Below, piece after piece: positions 1 to 8,503 of a DNA stretch of 64,000 nucleotides. Made by a program: the position numbers and the translations under genes. The notes beneath the pieces are model-generated. The model saw nothing but the letters and a program-made list of their open reading frames with translations. It was not told the DNA's origin and did not search any database. The DNA comes from Streptomyces resistomycificus (GTDB taxonomy: Bacteria; Actinomycetota; Actinomycetes; Streptomycetales; Streptomycetaceae): assembly GCF_001514265.1 (NCBI RefSeq), contig NZ_KQ949005.1, positions 20,160-84,159 on the forward strand, given 5' to 3'. Position 1 is the first letter of the stretch; each line of letters opens with the position of its first letter.

Positions 1-117
1 CCCGCCGTGCGCGGGTGCGGGTACTCCCGGAGGGACGGTCGGCTGCCGTGTGGGGGTGGGGTTTTGGCCGACGGGGCGTTGGTAAAGGGGGGTGCGGGGC
101 GGGCGTAGCGTGGGGGT

Positions 118-1110
118 ATGACGACGTACGGAACCTTTCCCGGCACGCGGCCGAGGCGGCTGCGGACCACCCCCGTCATGCGGCGGATGGTTGCCGAGAC
201 CCGGCTGCACCCTGCCGACTTCATCCTTCCGGCCTTCGTGCGGGAGGGCGTGAGCGAGCCGGTGCCGATCGCGGCGATGCCGGGGGTCGTGCAGCACACC
301 CGGGACACGCTGAAGAAGGCGGCCGCGGAGGCGGCTGCGGCCGGGATCTCCGGGATCATGCTGTTCGGTGTGCCGGAGGAGTCGAAGAAGGACGCGGTGG
401 GGACGCCGGGGACCGACCCGGACGGGATCCTGCAGGTCGCGATCCGGGTCGTGCGGGCCGAGGTCGGCGACGAACTGCTCGTGATGTCCGACCTGTGCCT
501 CGACGAGACCACTGACCACGGGCACTGTGGGGTGCTCGACGCCGAGGGACGGGTCGACAACGACGCGACGCTGGAGCGGTACGCCGAGATGGCGCAGGTC
601 CAGGCCGACGCCGGGGCGCACGTGGTGGGGCCCAGCGGGATGATGGACGGGCAGATCGGCGTCATCCGCGACGCCCTTGACCAGATCGGGCGGGAGGACG
701 TCGCCGTCCTCGCCTACACGGCCAAGTACGCGTCCGCGTTCTACGGGCCGTTCCGGGAGGCCGTCGGTTCGTCGTTGAAGGGTGACCGCAAGACGTACCA
801 GCAGGATCCGGCGAACGTGCGGGAGTCCATGAGGGAGTTGGCGCTCGACCTCGAAGAGGGCGCCGACATGGTCATGGTGAAGCCGGCCGGGCCCTACCTG
901 GACGTCCTGGCGCGGGTCGCCGACGCCGTGGACGTGCCGGTCGCCGCGTACCAGATCTCCGGCGAGTACTCGATGATCGAGGCCGCCGCCGAGAAGGGCT
1001 GGATCGAGCGGGACCGGGCCATCCTCGAGTCGCTGACCGGGATCAAGCGGGCGGGTGCGCAGAACATCCTCACCTACTGGGCCACCGAGGTCGCGCAGCG
1101 CCTGGTGTGA
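118..1110 (+). CDS. hemB: Delta-aminolevulinic acid dehydratase (porphobilinogen synthase)
   Basis: Condenses two 5-aminolevulinate molecules to porphobilinogen, the second common step of haem, sirohaem and corrin synthesis, in the cytosol. The 330-residue product has full family length. The two active-site lysines are visible: Lys203 in AYTAKYASAFYGPFR and Lys255 (Schiff base) in MVMVKPAGPYLD. The metal region DLCLDETTDHGHCG (residues 125-138) keeps only part of the zinc cysteine triad (Cys127, Cys137), so metal use may be mixed. The start is the ATG at 118, from which the family N-terminus runs without a gap. The gene reads away from the window edge, so any hem operon partner upstream is not visible. 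hemL lies about 55 kb downstream. Confidence 0.97.
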   Translation: MTTYGTFPGTRPRRLRTTPVMRRMVAETRLHPADFILPAFVREGVSEPVPIAAMPGVVQHTRDTLKKAAAEAAAAGISGIMLFGVPEESKKDAVGTPGTDPDGILQVAIRVVRAEVGDELLVMSDLCLDETTDHGHCGVLDAEGRVDNDATLERYAEMAQVQADAGAHVVGPSGMMDGQIGVIRDALDQIGREDVAVLAYTAKYASAFYGPFREAVGSSLKGDRKTYQQDPANVRESMRELALDLEEGADMVMVKPAGPYLDVLARVADAVDVPVAAYQISGEYSMIEAAAEKGWIERDRAILESLTGIKRAGAQNILTYWATEVAQRLV

Positions 1111-1423
1111 CGGGACGCGAACGGGGCGGCTTCGGGTGCCTGCGGACGGCAACGGTTGGAACTCGGTCTGGCTACGGCTGGAACTCGCTCCGGGGTATGG
1201 CCGGTGGGTGATGCGTGGTCATCCGGTGCCGCGAGCGGTGGGCTTCTGTCGGTCTGTCCGGTAATCGACCCTCCGGGGTGGCGGGGTTTGGCCGTGTGCG
1301 CCAAGTTCTGGTCACGGAACTACGCCGATGTAACGAATTGACGAGTTCCCGTCAGCGTCCATATCTTCTGCGCCTGGCCTGATCCGTTCGGAGGGGTCTC
1401 ACGTCGATCCCTGGGGGGACGCA
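1111..1423. other. Intergenic region between hemB and the DUF805 gene
   Basis: About 310 bp with no convincing gene. Open frames on both strands here lack family features and ribosome binding sites. The right-hand part carries a promoter-like sequence, annotated separately, and the purine-rich stretch before the DUF805 start. Confidence 0.6.
1338..1366 (+). promoter_or_regulatory. Sigma-70-like promoter for the DUF805 gene
   Basis: TTGACG at 1338-1343 is followed by a 17-base spacer and ATATCT at 1361-1366, a good match to HrdB-type -35/-10 spacing. It lies about 58 bases upstream of the DUF805 start in a locally AT-richer stretch. Confidence 0.5.
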
Positions 1424-1780
1424 ATGAGCTGGTTCATCGAGGCACTCAAGAAGTACGCGGTATTCAGTGGGCGTGCGCGCCGCAAGGAATACTGGATGTA
1501 CACGCTGTTCGTGTCGATCATCTACATCGTGCTGGCGATCGTCAGCGCCGCGGCCAAGCAGCCGCTGATCGCGGTCGTCTTCTACCTCGCGATCCTCCTG
1601 CCGAGCCTCGCGGTCACCGTTCGCCGGCTGCACGACACCAACCGCACGGGCTGGTGGGTGCTCATCGGCCTGGTCCCGCTGGTCGGCGCCATCGTGATGC
1701 TGGTCTTCCTGTGCAGCGACAGCGAGCCGGGTGCGAACAAGTACGGCCCGAACCCGAAGGAAGCGCCGGTTCTCGTCTGA
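1424..1780 (+). CDS. DUF805 family membrane protein
   Basis: Small inner-membrane protein of 118 residues. It begins with the DUF805 signature (MSWFIEALKKYAVFSGRARR, then KEYWMY), followed by hydrophobic segments at roughly residues 25-43, 47-65 and 82-100 and the conserved RRLHDTNRTGWW loop around residues 69-80. The family (YhaH/YhaI-like) is widespread and of unknown function. The ATG at 1424 follows a GGGGGG-rich ribosome binding site. A strong hairpin terminator follows the stop, so it is probably a single-gene transcript. Confidence 0.9.
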   Translation: MSWFIEALKKYAVFSGRARRKEYWMYTLFVSIIYIVLAIVSAAAKQPLIAVVFYLAILLPSLAVTVRRLHDTNRTGWWVLIGLVPLVGAIVMLVFLCSDSEPGANKYGPNPKEAPVLV

Positions 1781-1796
1781 GACCGATGTCGTTGAG

Positions 1797-1822
1797 GGCC
1801 GCCCGGCTGCTGCCGGGCGGCC
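1797..1822. terminator. Hairpin terminator after the DUF805 gene
   Basis: Perfect 10-bp stem (1797-1806 with 1813-1822), 6-base loop CTGCTG, followed by TTT. It sits between the DUF805 gene and the convergent small lipoprotein gene, so it may serve both strands. Confidence 0.75.
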
Positions 1823-1831
1823 TTTCGGCGT

Positions 1832-1972
1832 TCAGGGCGCCGACGCGGCGGGGGAGACGGTCGACGGGCCCTCGTCGCGCACGCCCGTGCCGTCCTTGCA
1901 GCCCGTCAGCACGAGCGCGAGGAGCGTGAGGGCGGTGGCCGCGAGGAGGCGGCGGCGGGTTCGGACGGACAT
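1832..1972 (-). CDS. Small lipoprotein, function unknown
   Basis: A 46-residue product with a classical lipoprotein signal: MSVRTRRRLLAATA, a hydrophobic core and the lipobox LTGC at about residues 21-24, leaving a mature peptide of only about 23 residues rich in Thr, Ser, Pro and Ala. The ATG at 1972 is preferred over upstream starts because it gives a normal n-region. It is convergent with the DUF805 gene across a terminator. No family is recognised; small Streptomyces lipoproteins of this kind are common. Confidence 0.6.
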   Translation of the reverse strand: MSVRTRRRLLAATALTLLALVLTGCKDGTGVRDEGPSTVSPAASAP

Positions 1973-2232
1973 GGGGGGCCGGCCTTCCGTGAGGGGTGGG
2001 GGTGACTCGGTACAGCTTGTGGGGTGGGGCGGAGGGTGGTCCACGGTTTGCCGGGGATTCGGGACGCCGGGAGCCCGGGATGGGGGCTGACCTGCGGGGA
2101 CGTTCCGATTGAGGGATGCCGCGTGGGACGTCGTACCCGCGGATTCTGTGAAAAGTGGCCGTGGGCACCATCAAGTGCCGCCGGGAGTTAGGTTGTTGAC
2201 CTCTCTGCCGCCGACTCCCCGAGGAGACGCCC

Positions 2233-3135
2233 ATGTCCGGTGACGCCCTCAGCCAGGATCCCGCCGAGCTGAGAAGGAGGATCGACACCACCAAGGCGCA
2301 CCCGGCCCGGGTCTACGACGTCTTCCTCGGCGGCAAGGACAACTACCCCGTCGACCGTGCGGCGGCCGCCGCCGCGCTCGCCGCCAACCCGCGCGGCTAC
2401 CTCGACGTACGCCACAACCGCGACTTCCTGCGCCGGGCCGTGAACACGCTCGCCCGGGAGGACGGCATCCGGCAGTTCCTCGACATCGGCACCGGCCTGC
2501 CCACCGCGGAGAACGTGCACCAGATCGCCCAGCGCGTGGTGCCGGACGCGCGGGTGGTGTACGTCGACAACGACCCGGTCGTGCTCGCGCACGCGCGGGC
2601 CCTGCTGACCAGCGGCGCCGAGGGGCGAACCGACTACATCGACGCCGACTTCAGGAACCCGGCGCAGATCCTCGAACAGGCCGCGAAGACCCTCGACTTC
2701 GACCAGCCGGTCGCGCTGTGCCTGGTCGCCCTCCTGCACTTCGTCGAGGACGACGAGGCGTACCCGATCGTGCGCGGCCTCATCGACGCGCTGCCCTCCG
2801 GGAGCCGGCTGGTTCTCAGCCATCTCACCGAGGACCTCAACCCGGAGAACATCCGGGCGGTGCAACGGACGTACACCGAGCGCGGGTTCACCTTCGTGCT
2901 GCGGTCGAAGGCGGACGTCGAGCGCTTCTTCGGCGAGAACGCCCTGCGGCTCACCGAGCCTGGTGTCGTGCCCGCCCACCGGTGGCGCGCCGACGGGGCG
3001 GCACCGGTGCCCGAGCAGCCGGAGGCCTCGTACCTGGCGGGGCTCGACGACATCGAGAAGGTGCGCTACGCCGACATCAACGACGTGACGGACGCGGACA
3101 TCAACGTCTACGCGGCCGTGGGGCAGAAGGCGTGA
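2233..3135 (+). CDS. SAM-dependent methyltransferase, DUF574/PF04672 family
   Basis: A 300-residue protein of the actinobacterial SAM-dependent methyltransferase family formerly called DUF574. It has the family opening (HPARVYDVFLGGKDNYPVDR, residues 25-44), the SAM-binding loop FLDIGTGLPTAENVHQ (about residues 83-98) and the VVYVDNDPVVLAHARALL segment (about 112-129). Members are very numerous in Streptomyces and their substrates are mostly unknown. The ATG at 2233 follows GAGGAG. It appears monocistronic, so context gives no further hint of substrate. Confidence 0.93.
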   Translation: MSGDALSQDPAELRRRIDTTKAHPARVYDVFLGGKDNYPVDRAAAAAALAANPRGYLDVRHNRDFLRRAVNTLAREDGIRQFLDIGTGLPTAENVHQIAQRVVPDARVVYVDNDPVVLAHARALLTSGAEGRTDYIDADFRNPAQILEQAAKTLDFDQPVALCLVALLHFVEDDEAYPIVRGLIDALPSGSRLVLSHLTEDLNPENIRAVQRTYTERGFTFVLRSKADVERFFGENALRLTEPGVVPAHRWRADGAAPVPEQPEASYLAGLDDIEKVRYADINDVTDADINVYAAVGQKA

Positions 3136-3250
3136 GCGGCGGCGGGCGTGGCTGATTCCGTCCGTATCGCGGAAACCTGCTTGTAGGCGGCACTTACTTC
3201 CTTAGGCTGCGCGGCACGAGTTGCGTCCGTCGCAGTCGAAGGAGCGTGCC

Positions 3251-4462
3251 ATGACGGTTGTCGAGTCCGTATCCACGTCCGCCCCCGTGCCGCCGCCGGC
3301 GGCGCGGGCCCGCTCGGTCGGCGGTTCTCCCGTACGGGACATCCTCGCCGTCACCGCCCGACCCGAGGTCATCAACTTCGCCGGCGGGCTGCCGGCGCCG
3401 GAGCTGTTCGACGCGGACGGGATCGCGGAGGCCTACCGGGCGGTCCTCGCCGAGGAGCCCGCGAGGGCGCTGCAGTACTCCACGACCGAGGGCGAGCCGG
3501 GACTGCGGGGCGCGCTGGCCGTGCGGATGTCGGTGCGCGGACTGCCGACCGACGCCGACGACGTCCTCGTGACGACCGGCTCGCAGCAGGCCCTGTCCCT
3601 GCTCGCGACCGTGTTGCTGGAACCCGGGGACGTGGTCCTCGTCGAACGCCCCTGTTATCTCGCGGCACTTCAGGCCTTCGGTTTCGCGGGGGCGCGGGTC
3701 GTGGCGGTGCCGGGGGACGAGCGGGACGGGCTGGACCCCCAGGCGCTGGAGGAGCTGGTGGTGCGGGAGCGGCCCAAGCTGCTCTACACCGTGCCGACCT
3801 TCCAGAACCCGACCGGCCGAACGCTGCCGGGCGGGCACCGGGCCGCGATCGCGGCCGTGGCCGCCCGGCACGGGCTGTGGATCGTCGAGGACGACCCGTA
3901 CGGCGAGCTGCGGTTCGAGGGCGAGCGGGTGCCGTGGATCGCCACCCACCCGGGCGCGGAGGACCGTACGGTCCTGCTCGGTTCCTTCTCCAAGGTCATG
4001 GCCCCCGGGCTGAGACTGGGGTGGCTGCGGGCGCCGGGTGAGCTGCGGCGGGCGTGCGCGGTCGCCAAGCAGGCCGCAGACCTGCACACACCGACCGTCA
4101 ACCAACTCGCCGCGGCCCGGTATCTCGCCGACCGGGACCTGGACGCCCATGTCCGGCGGGTCGCCGCGGTGTACCGGGAGCGGCGGGACGCCATGCTCGC
4201 GGGGCTGTCGGACGCACTGCCGGAGGGGGCGTCCTGGAGCCGTCCCGAGGGTGGGATGTTCCTCTGGGCCCGGCTGCCGTCGGCGTACGACACGACGGAA
4301 CTGCTGGCGCGAGTGGTCCGCCACGACGTGGCCTACGTGCCGGGGGCGCCCTTCTACGCCGGTGAGCCGGACCGCTCCACCCTGCGGCTGTGCTTCGTCA
4401 CGCAGACGCCGGAGGAGATCGGGGAGGGGCTGCGGAGGCTTCGGGCGGGGCTGAGGGGCTGA
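3251..4462 (+). CDS. PLP-dependent aminotransferase (2-aminoadipate/aromatic aminotransferase-like)
   Basis: Fold-type I aminotransferase of 403 residues resembling the aminotransferase half of MocR proteins and LysN-type enzymes, but without a GntR domain. Visible motifs are INFAGGLPAPELF near residue 44, TTEGEPGLRGAL near 79, VPTFQNPTGRTLPGG near 180, VEDDPYGELRF near 214, and the PLP lysine in LLGSFSKVMAPGLRLGW near 241. The ATG at 3251 is chosen over an upstream start because GAAGGAG lies just before it. The arylamine N-acetyltransferase starts 70 bp downstream on the same strand, so they may be co-transcribed. The substrate is not determinable; 2-oxo acid partners such as aminoadipate, kynurenine or aromatic amino acids are possible. 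Confidence 0.9.
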   Translation: MTVVESVSTSAPVPPPAARARSVGGSPVRDILAVTARPEVINFAGGLPAPELFDADGIAEAYRAVLAEEPARALQYSTTEGEPGLRGALAVRMSVRGLPTDADDVLVTTGSQQALSLLATVLLEPGDVVLVERPCYLAALQAFGFAGARVVAVPGDERDGLDPQALEELVVRERPKLLYTVPTFQNPTGRTLPGGHRAAIAAVAARHGLWIVEDDPYGELRFEGERVPWIATHPGAEDRTVLLGSFSKVMAPGLRLGWLRAPGELRRACAVAKQAADLHTPTVNQLAAARYLADRDLDAHVRRVAAVYRERRDAMLAGLSDALPEGASWSRPEGGMFLWARLPSAYDTTELLARVVRHDVAYVPGAPFYAGEPDRSTLRLCFVTQTPEEIGEGLRRLRAGLRG

Positions 4463-4531
4463 GGGGCTCAGGGCGGGGCTGAGGGGCCGAAAGGGGCTGA
4501 AGGGCGGAGGCCCGCGTCTACGGTGAGGGGC

Positions 4532-5410
4532 ATGTCCGACATCGAGCACAGCGAGCAGGGCGTGCGGGCCGGGGAGAGCGCGGAGTTCGAACTCGACGCG
4601 TATCTCGAGCGGATCCGGTGGGAAGGGGAGCGGCGGGCCGACGTGGGGACGCTGCGGGGCGTGCATCTGGCGCACATGCGCGGCATCCCCTTCGAGAACC
4701 TCGACGCCCTGCGCCGCCGGGCCCCCTCCCTCGAACCGCCCGACCTCATGGCCAAGCTGGTCCACAGCCGGCGGGGCGGCTACTGCTACGAGCACAACAC
4801 GCTGTTCTCACTGGCCCTGGAGAGGCTGGGCTTCCAGGTGACCCGGCTGGCCGCCCGGGTCGTCGTGGGCGCCGACCGGATCGAGAGCCGGCCGCGTACG
4901 CACATGGCCCTGCTCGTCGACGTGCCGGGCGAGCCCGGGCCGTATCTGGCCGACGTCGGCTTCGGGGCCCTCGGGGCGCTGCTGGAGCCGGTGCCGCTGG
5001 TGGCCGGAGAGGAGTTCCGCGGCGCGGGGCGGCGGCACCGGCTGGTGCACGCCGCGCACCGGGGACCCCTGCGGATGTGGGTGCTCGAGGCGCACGCACC
5101 GCGGCAGGGCGAGGCGCGGGGACACTGGCAGGCGCAGTACGCGTTCACCCTGGAGCCGTTCGAGAAGCCCGACTTCGAGGTCGTCAACTGGCACGTCGGC
5201 ACGAACCCGCGCTCCCCCTTCACCCAGCGCCTCTACGTGCAGCGGGTCACCCCCGACCGCCACCTCCTGCTCCACGGCCGACTCCTCACCGAGACGCGGG
5301 CCGACGGCACCGCCCGGGAGCGGGAGGTGACGGACGAGGCACAGGCACGCCGGATCCTGGAGGAGGAGTTCGAGGTCGAGGCTCCGGAGGGGATGACGCT
5401 GCTGCCGTGA
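4532..5410 (+). CDS. nat: Arylamine N-acetyltransferase
   Basis: Transfers acetyl from acetyl-CoA to arylamines, hydrazines or aromatic amines. The catalytic triad is intact in the 292-residue product: Cys85 in RRGGYCYEHN, His124 in RPRTHMALLVDV and Asp141 in YLADVGFG. RGIPFENLDAL at residues 50-60 is also typical. The ATG at 4532 is preferred to the GTG at 4523. Some actinomycete NAT homologues act as amide synthases, but the aminotransferase neighbour does not suggest a secondary-metabolite cluster here. Confidence 0.93.
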   Translation: MSDIEHSEQGVRAGESAEFELDAYLERIRWEGERRADVGTLRGVHLAHMRGIPFENLDALRRRAPSLEPPDLMAKLVHSRRGGYCYEHNTLFSLALERLGFQVTRLAARVVVGADRIESRPRTHMALLVDVPGEPGPYLADVGFGALGALLEPVPLVAGEEFRGAGRRHRLVHAAHRGPLRMWVLEAHAPRQGEARGHWQAQYAFTLEPFEKPDFEVVNWHVGTNPRSPFTQRLYVQRVTPDRHLLLHGRLLTETRADGTAREREVTDEAQARRILEEEFEVEAPEGMTLLP

Positions 5411-5423
5411 GGGGCACGCAGGG

Positions 5424-6290
5424 TCAGTCCCACCAGAAGGCCCAACTGTTCTCGCCGATCAGCTCCTTGGCGTACGCGCGCAGGTCGTCCGGGCCGTTCT
5501 GCGTGATGTTGTCCGGGCAGAACGCGAAGTGCTCGGCGGCCACCGCCTCCGCCTCGGCGGGCGTGGTGGGCGGGGCCGCGACGGACACGACCAGCACGTC
5601 CGACGTCAGCGCCACCACCCGTATCCCGAACCGGTCCTCCCAGGAACGCAGGACCGCGCACAGCCGGGCCACGTCGTTGTCGTGGTTCAACGGGCCCATC
5701 CAGCCGATCGCCGCCGGAATGTCGGCGGAGCGGCGCGCCGGGACCAGGGCCAGACGCGGGTGGTCGAAGGCCGACTCCCGGCCGCCGCGCACCAGGTCGG
5801 CGACCTCGGCCGCCCGCACGTCCGGATCCGCGCCGTCCCGCCCGGCCGGGGCGAGGCCGGGCCAGTCCGGGCCGAAGGGGGCGATCGTGTCGTCGTACCC
5901 GGGCTGCTCGCCGAAGTGCTCCTCGACCGCCTCCCGGACGGAGGGGGCCGCTTCGGCGCCGAGTTCGTCCGCCGTGTACTCCTCCCAGAACTCCGCGAGC
6001 ACCTCCTCGGCCTCGTGGTCCCCGGGGTACGACATCATCTCGGGCCGCAGCTCCCAGGTCTCCGGACCGCCGCCGTGAACGCCCTGGGTGTTCACGAGCA
6101 CGGGCAGCAGGCCGAGCCGGGCGGCCGGTGCCGCCAGTGCCGCCCAGTCGCCGGGGGACGGCGGCCCATCGGCGTACCACAGCAGCGGTTCGTGGCGGCG
6201 CCCCTCGGGCGTCGCGTCGACCACCCTCCCGGGCGGGAGGCGGAGGCCGAGGGTCGCAATCCTCGGCAGCGGGTTGGGAAGTGTCGCCAT
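5424..6290 (-). CDS. DUF4253 domain protein
   Basis: A cytosolic protein of 288 residues with the DUF4253 domain in its C-terminal half: a W-x-G-PLNHDNDVARLCAVLRSWEDRFG segment, then VALTSDVLVVSVAAPP and the ending HFAFCPDNITQNG...LIGENSWAFWWD. The N-terminal half has no recognisable domain. The ATG at 6290 (MATLPNP) gives a natural start; a GTG-type upstream extension is unlikely. The family is frequent in Streptomyces and has no known function. It is convergent with nat, with a 13-bp gap. Confidence 0.85.
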   Translation of the reverse strand: MATLPNPLPRIATLGLRLPPGRVVDATPEGRRHEPLLWYADGPPSPGDWAALAAPAARLGLLPVLVNTQGVHGGGPETWELRPEMMSYPGDHEAEEVLAEFWEEYTADELGAEAAPSVREAVEEHFGEQPGYDDTIAPFGPDWPGLAPAGRDGADPDVRAAEVADLVRGGRESAFDHPRLALVPARRSADIPAAIGWMGPLNHDNDVARLCAVLRSWEDRFGIRVVALTSDVLVVSVAAPPTTPAEAEAVAAEHFAFCPDNITQNGPDDLRAYAKELIGENSWAFWWD

Positions 6291-6429
6291 GCCGGTGACT
6301 GTAGGGGTGGGCACTGACAGTCGGTTCGCGGTGGTCGGCGTGCCGGGCGCGGGCGGCCGATAACGTGTGGGCCGAGGACGACCCGGGCCGGCCGACGGGG
6401 GCGCGCGGGTGGGACAGGGGGAGGATCCG

Positions 6430-8376
6430 ATGGCCGAGGGACCGGTGCTCGCGCGGCTTCACTTCGGGCGTGAGGACGCCGAACGGGACGTGACCGACGG
6501 GCTGTTGCTGCGCGGCGGGTTCCTGCCCAACGCCGCGTACCGGGGCGCTCTCAGCGGGCGCAAGATGCTGATCATCGGGCGCAAGGGGTCCGGGAAGAGC
6601 GCCGTCTGCATGCGGCTGATGGCGGCCGACGCGCACGCTCCCGGCGGCGGTCAGGTCCTGGTCACCCCGGACGAGACGGCCGGGGAGGAGATCCGGCGCT
6701 TCGAACTGCAGGGGCTGCCCGGGGACTCCGCCAAGGCACTGATCTGGCGGTTCGTGTTCGCCGTCCACGCGGCCCGCCATGTCGTGGCACACGCCAGGGA
6801 CGGTCACGCCGGCGGACACCGACTCGACTCGGTGAAGGCGCTCGGCCGGTTCCTGAAACACAACGGCGAGTCGGCGGACGGGACCCCGGGCGGTGGCGGC
6901 CGGCTGGGAGAACGGCTGGCGCGCGGCGCCCGGGGTCTGCAGACCTCGCTGTCGCTGGAGGCGTTCGGCGTCAAGGCGGGCGTGGACCTCGCGCAGTCCC
7001 CGTCGGAAGGCGCCCGCGCCGCACGGCAGTTGGAGGTCGTCGAGCAGGGCGTCGCCCGGGCCTTCGCCGACCTGGGCTGCGGCGGCGAGGTCCACGCACC
7101 GCTGCTGCTGATGGTCGACCAGCTGGAGCAGGTGTGGTCGGCCGAGCCGGACAGCAACTCGATGGTGATCGGGCTGCTGCTGGCGGCGAAGCACGCGGCG
7201 AGTCTCTACGGGCGTTCCGTACGGCTGCTGCTGTTCCTGCGCGCCGACATCTACGACTCGCTCTCCTTCGGGGAGGGGGACAAGTTCCACGGCGACGAGC
7301 TGCGGATCGCCTGGACGGAACAGGCCCTGCGCGACCTCGCCCTGGCCCGCGCGCGGGCCTCCGCCGGTGCCGAGCTGACCGAGGAGCAGCTGTGGCGGGA
7401 GCTGTTCCCGGCGACGGTGGACGGGGAGGAGACCCCCGGGCACCTCTTCCGCCGCTGCCTGCCCCGGCCCCGCGACGCCATCCAGTTCCTCAACCTCTGC
7501 CAGGAGACGGCCTGGCTGCAGCACGGCCGGGACCGGATCACCGAGGCGGACGTGGAGCAGGCGGGCCGCCAGTTCTCCGCCTGGAAACTGAAGGACCTGA
7601 CCTCGGAGTACCTGGTCGCCCACCCGTTCCTCAAGCACCTCTTCCCGCTGTTCCAGAACACCGGGTACGTCGTCACCCGCGCCGCGCTCGCGGGCCGCTT
7701 CGAGGCGGCCGCCGAGTCGATCCACCGCAACTTCCCCGCCTACGCCGACGCCCTGACGCTCCCCGGGATCATCGACGTCCTGTACGGGGTGGGCTTCCTC
7801 GGCGTGCGGCGCGGCAACGACGTGGTGTTCGCGGGCGACGACGACCTGCCGGTCCAGCCGCACGAGACGGAGTTCCACGTCCACCCCTGCTTCCGGGCGG
7901 CGCTGGGCGCGACCAGCGCCATCGAACTGCGGCGCTACCAACCGCAGCTCGCCGACGGACGGATCGCCTCGGGAGGCTTCGGCCCCGCCGTCACCGGGAC
8001 CACCGCCCTCAACCGGGACGACCGGCTGCTCCAGCAGCTCGCGCGGTCCTGCCACTCCATCCTCGCCCAGGTCGGCCGGGCGGTGACGCTCACCCAGGAC
8101 GCCCGGGACGAGATCACCCAGCAGGTCAACCGCGTCCTCGACGACGTCAACCGCATACCCCCGGGTGCCGGTTCGTCCGCCGGCGTGGACGCGGACGAAC
8201 ACGTCCTGGCCGCCGCCCACTACTTCACCACCCTCGCCGCCCAACTCCTCGCCAGCGGACTGGACGACACCACCGGCGCCGGAGGCGTCGCCCACCGCGT
8301 CGAGGAGGAGGCGCGGCGGCTGCGCCGCCTGGCAGGCGGGTCGTACGGCAGCTCCGGCGACTCGTCCGGGCCCTGA
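6430..8376 (+). CDS. P-loop ATPase of the Sll1717-like type
   Basis: A 648-residue predicted cytosolic NTPase. The Walker A motif IIGRKGSGKSAVC lies near residue 48, preceded by FGREDAERDV and LLLRGGFLPNAAYRGAL. A Walker B-like LLLMVDQLEQVW lies near residue 229, and a long helical region follows with a CLPRPRDAIQFLNLCQ segment near 348, typical of KAP/STAND-like Sll1717-family ATPases. The ATG at 6430 follows GGGGGAGG. The kinase gene starts 127 bp downstream in the same direction, suggesting a signalling pair. The function is unknown; ATPases of this class occur in regulatory and defence settings, but nothing here proves either. Confidence 0.75.
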   Translation: MAEGPVLARLHFGREDAERDVTDGLLLRGGFLPNAAYRGALSGRKMLIIGRKGSGKSAVCMRLMAADAHAPGGGQVLVTPDETAGEEIRRFELQGLPGDSAKALIWRFVFAVHAARHVVAHARDGHAGGHRLDSVKALGRFLKHNGESADGTPGGGGRLGERLARGARGLQTSLSLEAFGVKAGVDLAQSPSEGARAARQLEVVEQGVARAFADLGCGGEVHAPLLLMVDQLEQVWSAEPDSNSMVIGLLLAAKHAASLYGRSVRLLLFLRADIYDSLSFGEGDKFHGDELRIAWTEQALRDLALARARASAGAELTEEQLWRELFPATVDGEETPGHLFRRCLPRPRDAIQFLNLCQETAWLQHGRDRITEADVEQAGRQFSAWKLKDLTSEYLVAHPFLKHLFPLFQNTGYVVTRAALAGRFEAAAESIHRNFPAYADALTLPGIIDVLYGVGFLGVRRGNDVVFAGDDDLPVQPHETEFHVHPCFRAALGATSAIELRRYQPQLADGRIASGGFGPAVTGTTALNRDDRLLQQLARSCHSILAQVGRAVTLTQDARDEITQQVNRVLDDVNRIPPGAGSSAGVDADEHVLAAAHYFTTLAAQLLASGLDDTTGAGGVAHRVEEEARRLRRLAGGSYGSSGDSSGP

Positions 8377-8503
8377 CCGGACCGACGCAAAGGATGGGGG
8401 GAACAGGGGAGTTCGCCGCGCGACGGGAGGGCCATACTCGTAGCAGGGTTCCGGGCCAGACCGTCGTGCGACGGTGGAAGTGCGCCGACGGGAGAGGGAA
8501 CCG

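Noticed and set aside
1055..1341. Small open frames after hemB
   Set aside because: No ribosome binding sites, poor codon bias and no recognisable features.
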